This document shows, one piece after another, positions 58,303 to 64,000 of a stretch of DNA of 64,000 bases. This DNA is from Devosia elaeis. Its GTDB lineage: Bacteria > Pseudomonadota > Alphaproteobacteria > Rhizobiales > Devosiaceae. Within the stretch, counting starts at the first letter, position 1. The number at the start of each line of letters is the position of its first letter. The position numbers were made by a program, and so were the translations under genes. The notes below the pieces were generated by a model, which was not told where the DNA came from, searched no databases, and was given only the letters and a program-made list of their open reading frames with translations. The stretch lies in the NCBI RefSeq assembly GCF_001650025.1, contig NZ_LVVY01000064.1, positions 45,872 to 109,871 of the forward strand. Reading direction: 5' to 3'.

Positions 58303-59409
58303 ATGTCGAGCCAATATACCTATATCAATTCCGCGCTGCCCAAGACCTTCGCGCCCCCCCGGATAGAGCGCCACCGGACGCTGTCGACCACTGAATTGTC
58401 CGACCTCATCCGCCTCAACGACGTCGCCGTCGAACCCGCTGCCACCGGCAGCATTGCCGAACGCATCCTCTCCATTTTCCAACATGCAGAAGTGCATTTC
58501 GGCCCCGATTTCATTCCCGCCAATCGCGCCGCCTGGCTGGAGCGCATCGAGCATTTCGTCGGCCGCGGATTGCCGCTGGAATTCGTGTCCATGGCGTTCC
58601 CCTACAAGGTGCCGAACCCGCTCAAGACCGACCGGAAGGCGCCCGACCTGGGCGAGGCCTTGATGCTGCGCCGCTTCAAGGCCGTGCTGGACGCGGTTGA
58701 AAGCGTCCATGCGCCGGGCGGCCGCCTGACCGTTCTGGAGGAAGGCATATTGGGCCGCTGCCAGGGCGTCGATCCCGCCAGCATCGCCGCCTATCGCGCC
58801 GGCATCGCCGATTGCGTGGCTATCGCCGCCATGCCCGAGCGCCAGCTCACCTTCCACAGCCTCGACGACATGGTCGAGAAAATCCCCAATTTCGAGGCGC
58901 GCTGGCTGTTCGAACAGGAGCGCATGCGCGAGCTTTGGCAGCAGGGCGACGAGGCGGTGGTACGCGCCTATGACGAAACCGTGCCGCCCTCCAAGGCGGC
59001 GGTGCCGACTGTCGATTTCCCGCCCCAGGTCGTGGCCGAGGCCTATGACCCGGCCCAGACCGATTCCGCCCTGCGCTATCCGCGCGAATATATCGACAAG
59101 ATCGCCCACCGGAAGTTCTTCGCCTACCGCTCCATCCTCGCCCTGCGCGACAGCACCGGCTATCTCCACAATCTGCGTCCGCATGCGCTCAAGCTCACCG
59201 TTTCGCCCAAGCCGGAAAACCTGGCCGTGCTGCCGGTGAACAAATGGTCGGGCATCCTGCCCTATCATGGCGTGCCGGTGCTGCATGAAGATGGCCGCTG
59301 GCAGATCCTCTATTGGGGTGGTCTCGGCGACAGCCTGGGTCCGCTCGAAGCGCTTCATCTCGCCGGCGACAGTGACCAGGCGCCGATCGGCTACCGGGTG
59401 CTGGGATGA
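58303..59409 (+). CDS. PvcA/Dit1-family isonitrile synthase-like protein
   Basis: A 368-residue cytoplasmic protein matching the Dit1/PvcA family (Pfam DIT1_PvcA), whose studied members (PvcA, IsnA) condense the amino group of Trp or Tyr with ribulose 5-phosphate to make an isonitrile. The family landmarks are present: FVSMAFPYKVPN (95-105, for PfKspN), the DLGEALMLRRF block (115-125), LRPHALKLTVSP (291-302, for IRLSIHP) and GILPYHGVPVLHEDG (317-331, for PWHG). Length is near the family norm. It starts 8 bases after the ATPase gene and overlaps the ROK kinase by ATGA. Family membership is confident; true isonitrile activity is not shown by sequence. Confidence 0.85.
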   Translation: MSSQYTYINSALPKTFAPPRIERHRTLSTTELSDLIRLNDVAVEPAATGSIAERILSIFQHAEVHFGPDFIPANRAAWLERIEHFVGRGLPLEFVSMAFPYKVPNPLKTDRKAPDLGEALMLRRFKAVLDAVESVHAPGGRLTVLEEGILGRCQGVDPASIAAYRAGIADCVAIAAMPERQLTFHSLDDMVEKIPNFEARWLFEQERMRELWQQGDEAVVRAYDETVPPSKAAVPTVDFPPQVVAEAYDPAQTDSALRYPREYIDKIAHRKFFAYRSILALRDSTGYLHNLRPHALKLTVSPKPENLAVLPVNKWSGILPYHGVPVLHEDGRWQILYWGGLGDSLGPLEALHLAGDSDQAPIGYRVLG

Positions 59410-60302
59410 GTGACCTGCTCGGCGTCGATATCGGCGGCACCAAGATTCAGTTCAGCCGCATCGGTGCGGATTATGCCGTCTCGCCGTTGAAACGCATGCC
59501 CACGGCCCTGCTCCGGCGCGGCACGCCCGCCTTCGCGGCCGACCTGGCCGAGCTGATCCGCGCCACCATGCCGCCCGGCCTCCAGGGCGCGGCGGTCAGC
59601 CTCAATGGTGCGCTGCGGGGGAGCCATGTGGTCTATTCCTCGCTGATGGGCGGCAATGTGGGCTTCGAGCTGGCCGACTTCCTGCGCGACCGGCTGGATT
59701 GCCCGGTCTATGTGGACGACGACATCCACGCCATGACCCGGGCCGAGGCCGAAATGGGTCTGGGGCGCGGCTATGGCTCGGTGACCATGCTCAATATGGG
59801 CACTGGCATCGGCGTGGGCGCCTATGAGAGCGGAGTGCTGCGGGGCAAGTTCGGCGCCGGCCTCATCTCCGAGCAGCACGTCTATGTCGAAGAACTGGGC
59901 GAGCACCGCATTCTCGACCGCGTCACCTGCGGCCGCGGCATCAAGGATTTGCACCTCGCCCTCACCGGCGAGATCATGGAGGCGGTCAACGTCTTTGCCG
60001 GCGCTCGCGACAATGATCCGGCCTGCCAGCGCACCGTGGACATCTTCGCGCGCTATGTCGGAACCGTGCTCGAGATGATTTCGAAATTCTACAATCCCGA
60101 GCTCATCGTGCTGAACGGATCAGTCAAGCACGCCGCGCCGCAATATCTGGAGACGGCATTGCGCCATTATAGAAGCCTGGTCGGCGAACGCTTCCGGGCC
60201 GAGGTCCTGGTTTCGGAACTGGACTTTGCTGCCGAGATCGGGGTAGCGCTGCAACAAGGGGATATGATCGGAGGGGACAGCGATGTCGCTCGACACCAAT
60301 AG
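59406..60302 (+). CDS. ROK-family kinase without the zinc motif
   Basis: A 298-residue sugar-kinase-like protein. ATP phosphate motif DIGGTKI (8-14), a likely catalytic Asp in VYVDDDIHAM (104-106) and phosphate-2 motif GTGIGVG (132-138) are intact. The usual AGEIGH and CxCGxxGCxE zinc-binding section is missing: in its place is FGAGLISEQHVYVEEL and a lone Cys175 in TCGRGIKD. It is thus an atypical ROK member, either an amino-sugar or pentose kinase with altered structure or a non-catalytic sensor. It overlaps the PvcA-like gene by ATGA and the regulator gene by 20 bases. Confidence 0.82.
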   Translation: MSDLLGVDIGGTKIQFSRIGADYAVSPLKRMPTALLRRGTPAFAADLAELIRATMPPGLQGAAVSLNGALRGSHVVYSSLMGGNVGFELADFLRDRLDCPVYVDDDIHAMTRAEAEMGLGRGYGSVTMLNMGTGIGVGAYESGVLRGKFGAGLISEQHVYVEELGEHRILDRVTCGRGIKDLHLALTGEIMEAVNVFAGARDNDPACQRTVDIFARYVGTVLEMISKFYNPELIVLNGSVKHAAPQYLETALRHYRSLVGERFRAEVLVSELDFAAEIGVALQQGDMIGGDSDVARHQ

Positions 60303-61065
60303 GGATGCCGACGCGCGCCGGTCAAAAACGACCAGCGAGCGCATCTTTGCCCCGATCAAGGTGCGCCGGACCTTCGAAACGGTGGTGGAACGCATCGTCG
60401 ACGCCATCGACGCGCAGGGCTTGGGCAAGGGTGACCGCCTGCCCACGGAATCAGAAATGGCGCAATTGCTGGAAGTGTCCCGCCCCACCCTGCGCCAGGC
60501 CTTCCGCATCCTCGAGAATTCGGGGGTGCTGCAGATCAAGGCCGGCCAGTCCGGCGGCGTCTTCGTGGCCACCGACATCGTACCCTTCGACGTCCTGGGC
60601 AAGAACATCGCCTCCGAAGTGCACCACATCGAGGAATTGATCTCGACCCGACGCCTGCTGGAGCCGATCGTCTATCACCTGGCCACCGAGAACGCCTCGG
60701 AACTGCAATTCCAGCATATCGCCGAGGCCATCGAACTCATGCGCAGCCATCTGCACGATCCGCGCGTGGTGCATCAGGCCGACGGCATGTTCCACCGTCG
60801 CGTCGCCCATGCCTCGGGCAACCAGATGCTGCTGCGGGTGATGACAGGGATCTATCGTGGCCTGGCGCCGCTGCGTTCCTCGCTTCCGAAGGACGAGGCA
60901 CGGGCCCATCACATGATCGATGTGCATTCCCGCCAGTTGGAGGCCATGCGCAGCAAGGACCACAAGAAGCTCGAGGCGGTGCTGGATGAGACCTTCATCG
61001 ACCTCGAGGAAGAATACGCGGTAACCAAGCGTTACTCGCTGAGCTGGATCGAGAAGAAGACCTAG
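60283..61065 (+). CDS. FadR-type GntR transcription regulator
   Basis: A 260-residue regulator. The N-terminal winged HTH (about 25-95) has LPTESEMAQLLEVSRPTLRQ and LQIKAGQSGGVFV; the C-terminal FCD domain (about 110-250) has LISTRRLLEPIVYHLATEN and a His/Asp metal-site pattern (FHRRVAHASGN, HSRQLEAM). Such proteins bind a small acid or sugar acid. It is inside the operon and most likely represses it. The start lies within the end of the kinase gene. Confidence 0.92.
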   Translation: MSLDTNRDADARRSKTTSERIFAPIKVRRTFETVVERIVDAIDAQGLGKGDRLPTESEMAQLLEVSRPTLRQAFRILENSGVLQIKAGQSGGVFVATDIVPFDVLGKNIASEVHHIEELISTRRLLEPIVYHLATENASELQFQHIAEAIELMRSHLHDPRVVHQADGMFHRRVAHASGNQMLLRVMTGIYRGLAPLRSSLPKDEARAHHMIDVHSRQLEAMRSKDHKKLEAVLDETFIDLEEEYAVTKRYSLSWIEKKT

Positions 61066-61079
61066 CTTTTTCAACAGGT

Positions 61080-61124
61080 AAGGCCGCATTCAACCGGAGC
61101 CCCCGCGGCTCCGGGCGGGGCCTT
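61080..61124 (+). promoter_or_regulatory. Nested hairpin before the nagB-like pair
   Basis: An 8-base stem (CCGGAGCC at 61094-61101 with GGCTCCGG at 61107-61114) is nested in outer arms AAGGCC and GGCCTT (61080-61085, 61119-61124). No T-run follows, so it is more likely an attenuator or a message-stability element between the regulator gene and the tandem isomerase genes than a full terminator. Confidence 0.5.
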
Positions 61125-61148
61125 GCTGTCTTGTCAAACGGAGTAGAC

Positions 61149-61913
61149 ATGCGCCACCTCAAATATAATCAGCTCAGCGTCGAGATCGCCGCTTCGGATC
61201 GGGAGCTGGGCGAAGCCGCCGCCGCGGACCTAGCCAACGTTATCAGTGAAGAACTGGCCAAGAAGGACGAGATTGCCATCATCATGGCGCTCGGCGCGGC
61301 CCAGGACGCCTTCTACACCGCCATCAAGGCCCGCAGCGATATCGAATGGTCGCGCATCACCGTGCTCCATGTCGATACCTATATGGGTGTCGCCGAAAGC
61401 CGCGAGGAAAGCGGCGCCTCGCGCATGCGCAAGCACCTGCTCGACGAGGTAAAGCCCAAGGCGTTCTTCCCCATGCGCGGCGATCATGAGCCGGTCGAGG
61501 AAGAACTGGCCCGCTACACCAAGCTCTATAACGAGCTCGATCCCGTGCTCTGCGTCGTCGGCATCGGCAATAGCGGCCACCTCGCCTTCAATGATCCCCC
61601 GGCCGATTTCGACACCAGGGACATCATCCGCGTCGTCTTCCTCGACGAGACCACTCGCAAGCAGATCGACAGCCGCGGCTATTTCAAGTCCTACGAGGAA
61701 GTGCCGCGCTATGGCCTGTCACTGACCATGCATGCCTTGCTCAAGCCGAAACGCGTGCTGGCGCTGGTGCATGACGAGAACAAGGCGGGCGTGATCAAGC
61801 AGATTCTCGAAGGCCCGGTGACCTTCATGTGCCCCGCTTCGCTACTGCAGCAATCCCCCAATGCCGTGCTCTATCTCAACGAGCCCGCCGCCAGCCAGCT
61901 TTCGCCCCGCTGA
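61149..61913 (+). CDS. NagB-like sugar-phosphate isomerase homolog, copy 1
   Basis: A 254-residue protein of the glucosamine-6-phosphate isomerase/6-phosphogluconolactonase fold. It aligns with NagB through LHVDTYMGV (for FNMDEYVG; Asp76 kept, the Glu changed to Thr77), GIGNSGHLAFNDP (for GVGNDGHIAFNEP), VPRYGLSLTMHALL and the C-terminal LNEPA. In E. coli NagB the GNDGH Asp141, His143 and Glu148 drive ring opening; here they are Ser142, His144 and Asp149, and the phosphate loop GLPTGGTP reads ALGAAQDAF. The ATG at 61149 has a CGGAG site. A near-copy follows at 61935. Substrate probably differs from glucosamine 6-phosphate. Confidence 0.85.
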   Translation: MRHLKYNQLSVEIAASDRELGEAAAADLANVISEELAKKDEIAIIMALGAAQDAFYTAIKARSDIEWSRITVLHVDTYMGVAESREESGASRMRKHLLDEVKPKAFFPMRGDHEPVEEELARYTKLYNELDPVLCVVGIGNSGHLAFNDPPADFDTRDIIRVVFLDETTRKQIDSRGYFKSYEEVPRYGLSLTMHALLKPKRVLALVHDENKAGVIKQILEGPVTFMCPASLLQQSPNAVLYLNEPAASQLSPR

Positions 61914-61934
61914 TCATCTTGAAGGAGACAGGAC

Positions 61935-62696
61935 ATGGAAATCCTCAAATATGGCGAGCTTGAAGTACTCGTCGCCCCCAGTGACAGGGAGCTGGGCGAA
62001 GCCGCCGCTGCCGACCTGGCCGGCGTGATTAGGGAAGAACTGGCCAAGAAGGGCGAGATCGCCATCATCATGGCGCTCGGCGCGGCCCAGGACGCGTTCT
62101 ATACCGCCATCAAAGCCCGCAACGATATCGAATGGTCGCGCATCACCGTGCTCCATGTCGACACCTATATGGGCGTCGCCGAGGATCGTGTGGAAAGCGG
62201 CGCCTCCCGCATGCGCAAGCACCTGCTGAACGAGGTTAAACCCAAGGCCTTCTTCCCCATGCAGGGCGACCATGAGCCGGTCGAAGAGGAGCTTGAACGC
62301 TATACCAGACTGTTCAACGAGCTCGACCCGGTGCTCTGCGTCATGGGCATCGGCAATAGCGGCCATCTGGCCTTCAACGATCCCCCGGCCGATTTTGACA
62401 CCACGGATATCATCCGCGTCGTCTTTCTCGACGAGACCACCCGCGACCAGGTCAAGCGCGCCGGCATCTTCCAGAACATCGAGGATGTACCGCGCTACGG
62501 TCTCTCCCTGACCATGCATGCCTTGCTCAAGCCGCGCCGGGCCCTGGTCCTGGTGCATGAGCAAGACAAGGCCGAGACCATCAGGAACGTGCTGGAAGGC
62601 CCGGTCAGCTTCATGTGCCCCGCCTCCATCCTGCAAACGGCGCCGCATGCCAAGCTCTATCTCAACCAGCCCGCCGCCTCCCGCCTGACGCGATAA
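61935..62696 (+). CDS. NagB-like sugar-phosphate isomerase homolog, copy 2
   Basis: A 253-residue tandem paralog of the preceding gene, about three quarters identical by eye and colinear without gaps for most of its length. It has the same replacements (VDTYMG, GNSGHLAFNDP, ALGAAQDAF), so these changes are fixed in the pair, not recent damage. Differences cluster at the N terminus (EILKYGELEVLVAPS) and in the QVKRAGIFQNIEDVP loop, where substrate specificity may lie. Starts 21 bases after copy 1 with an AAGGAGA site. Last gene of the operon. Confidence 0.85.
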   Translation: MEILKYGELEVLVAPSDRELGEAAAADLAGVIREELAKKGEIAIIMALGAAQDAFYTAIKARNDIEWSRITVLHVDTYMGVAEDRVESGASRMRKHLLNEVKPKAFFPMQGDHEPVEEELERYTRLFNELDPVLCVMGIGNSGHLAFNDPPADFDTTDIIRVVFLDETTRDQVKRAGIFQNIEDVPRYGLSLTMHALLKPRRALVLVHEQDKAETIRNVLEGPVSFMCPASILQTAPHAKLYLNQPAASRLTR

Positions 62697-62842
62697 GTCG
62701 AACGGTAACCGACGCTTCCCCCAATCCAACGAGTCCCGATACCGCCCGCAAGGCCGCCTCGGGGCTTCCATCCCGCCGGCGTCGGCAGAGGCCCGTCGCA
62801 TCGATATTTGTGGGGCGTGAGGCGGTGGCCGCAAAGTCCTGT

Positions 62843-62870
62843 TTGACACACGCCGCCACCCTGCTAAGAC
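62843..62870 (+). promoter_or_regulatory. Promoter of the tRNA gene
   Basis: A consensus -35 TTGACA (62843-62848) and a -10-like TAAGAC (62865-62870) are separated by 16 bases; the tRNA begins 8 bases further on, the right distance for a transcription start at or just before it. Confidence 0.6.
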
Positions 62871-62878
62871 CCTGCCGA

Positions 62879-62954
62879 GGGCCTATAGCTCAATGGTTAG
62901 AGCCGACCGCTCATAACGGTCTGGTTCCAGGTTCGAGTCCTGGTGGGCCCACCA
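62879..62954 (+). tRNA. tRNA with CAT anticodon, probably tRNA-Ile2
   Basis: A 76-base tRNA with encoded CCA. Acceptor GGGCCTA pairs with TGGGCCC, D arm AGCTCAATGGTTAGAGC, anticodon stem GACCG/CGGTC around loop CTCATAA (anticodon CAT), and T loop GTTCGAGTCC with stem CCAGG/CCTGG. It lacks the 1-72 mismatch of initiator tRNA. The C4-G69 and C5-G68 pairs are the ones TilS recognises in E. coli tRNA-Ile2, so isoleucine (ATA codons, lysidine at C34) is favoured over elongator methionine. Confidence 0.9.
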
Positions 62955-63016
62955 ATTTTCTCTATGACAGGTTCAATTTCGCCCGGCCGAGGCTGCCGCG
63001 ATCGCGCGCGGCCTGC

Positions 63017-63805
63017 CTATTCCTGCGCATATGGAATGATGCGCCGTTCCAGGCGCCCCCGCTGCGCCAGGTCGTCGATCAGGTTCCTGACCCCTCGTTT
63101 CAGGTAACGCTGAAGCCGGAGCACGGCGTGGGAAACGGGATGTTTCCGGGCATAGGCGTGAGGCACGACATCGTGAGCGATGTCGCTGCGTCCGGCATCG
63201 GCCCCGGCGCCAAGCTGACGACACAAGGCCGGATCGGTGAGGACGCGCTTCAGCGACCGGCCCGGTTCTTCGAAGGGATTGTAAAGGGCCAGGTCCGTCT
63301 GCCTCTCGCGCAGCCCCCGATGGCCGATCAGGCGCCGGGCGGCCTCTGCCTTAATGACATATCCCGCCGTCCCCATGGGCGTGGACCGAAAACCCCGCAC
63401 GGCCACGCCGCTTTCGCCTCGGCTGGCAATCGGATAGACGCGAACCCACGCCCCGGTCGTTTCGATCCGGATCAGGTCGGCGTCGATCGCTTCCGCTTCG
63501 TCGAGGAAGGCCGGCAGCAGGTGAGACACCTCGGCATCGTCCTCGAGAACCAGTGCGGCGGGAGCCCCGTTGTCGAGCATGGCCTGCCAGGCGCGTTCAT
63601 GGCTGAGCGTGCATCCGAGTTCTCTCCTGCGAAGAAAGGTCGGGCGATCGCTGTTGCAATAGCGATCGGCGTCTTCCTGGGAAATATCAGCTTCGGTGAC
63701 GGCTTCGATGCGAATACAGGCCAGCCCCATGGACGCGAGTTGCCGCTCCATGAATGCGCGCCGGTCGGGCCGATTGGCCATGTTGATATAATAGATCGGC
63801 AGCAT
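63017..63805 (-). CDS. Glycosyltransferase family 25 protein
   Basis: A 262-residue GT25-type enzyme (LPS glycosyltransferase family). The start MLPIYYINMANRPDRR, the TLSHERAWQAMLD segment, LVLEDDAEVS with the DxD-like metal site, and FRSTPMGTAGYVIKAEAARRL are diagnostic. It adds a sugar to lipopolysaccharide or a surface glycan, donor unknown. I chose ATG 63805; a start at 63916 would add 37 residues not typical of the family. The tail is basic. Confidence 0.85.
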   Translation of the reverse strand: MLPIYYINMANRPDRRAFMERQLASMGLACIRIEAVTEADISQEDADRYCNSDRPTFLRRRELGCTLSHERAWQAMLDNGAPAALVLEDDAEVSHLLPAFLDEAEAIDADLIRIETTGAWVRVYPIASRGESGVAVRGFRSTPMGTAGYVIKAEAARRLIGHRGLRERQTDLALYNPFEEPGRSLKRVLTDPALCRQLGAGADAGRSDIAHDVVPHAYARKHPVSHAVLRLQRYLKRGVRNLIDDLAQRGRLERRIIPYAQE

Positions 63806-64000
63806 CGGGCCCCCAGCATTCTGTGCCCCATTTACCCCAAAGGCGCTCTGCCCGGTCAAGGCGTTTGCCCATGCCCGCGGGCCACAATCCTCGTTTTCCG
63901 GCGCTGCGCTGCCCATCCGGGCGCAAATATCGGTTTCAATATCCGAGACGCGCCGGAGCCAAAGGCGCTTCTCCTCCCCACCCGCCCTTCCCCTCCCGCC

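Noticed and set aside
58303..59409. Calling this gene a proven tyrosine or tryptophan isonitrile synthase
   Set aside because: Only family motifs are visible; substrate and reaction cannot be fixed, and usual partner genes are absent.

Overview
The window is GC-rich, densely packed bacterial chromosome, and the gene content points to an alphaproteobacterium of the order Hyphomicrobiales, most likely a Devosia-like organism. This placement rests on a urease cluster with extra genes between ure genes, a UrtABCDE urea importer beside a permease-kinase fusion, an FadR-type regulated amino-acid ABC operon, and many short palindromic repeats of the rhizobial kind. It is inference; no marker gene such as 16S rRNA is present. 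No phage, insertion sequence, transposase or CRISPR array was seen.

Layout. 1-5.4 kb: end of a host-attachment-like gene, a repeat-rich spacer, an alpha/beta hydrolase pair, then a sulfur-related block of YeeE/YedE permease, two small partner genes and a periplasmic rhodanese. 5.4-11.9 kb: translation factor EttA, a GH13 enzyme, a YdeP-type molybdopterin oxidoreductase and Cu/Zn superoxide dismutase. 11.9-15 kb: a non-coding stretch with strong hairpins, a predicted outer-membrane protein divergent from an XRE regulator, and an Asn/Gly-rich secreted protein. 15-35.4 kb: a nitrogen island for urea, made of a LuxR-type response regulator, a 1183-residue NCS1-permease/hybrid histidine kinase fusion, urtABCDE, and ureD-A-hupE-B-x-C-x-x-x-E-F-x-G with several unrelated genes embedded. 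35.6-46.8 kb: the complete glycogen operon glgP-glgB-glgC-glgA-pgm-glgX on the minus strand. 46.9-55.6 kb: housekeeping and transport genes (Kef-type antiporter, AI-2E family exporter, nucleoside hydrolase, ABC-F ATPase, LysE exporter, DUF2087 protein, methyltransferase).

55.7-62.7 kb holds the most unusual system. It is a tight plus-strand operon of an amino-acid-type ABC importer, a PvcA/Dit1-family (isonitrile synthase-like) protein, a ROK-family kinase lacking the usual zinc motif, an FadR/GntR regulator, and two tandem NagB-like isomerase homologs with altered catalytic residues. Known PvcA-type enzymes join an amino acid to ribulose 5-phosphate. An operon pairing amino-acid import with sugar-phosphate enzymes therefore suggests either a new isonitrile-type pathway or catabolism of a sugar-amino acid conjugate. 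A CAT-anticodon tRNA (probably tRNA-Ile2) and a family 25 glycosyltransferase close the window.

A second notable signal is an insertion-like event. A palindromic repeat of a family found between genes elsewhere in the window lies in frame inside the receiver domain of the permease-kinase fusion, adding about 60 residues.
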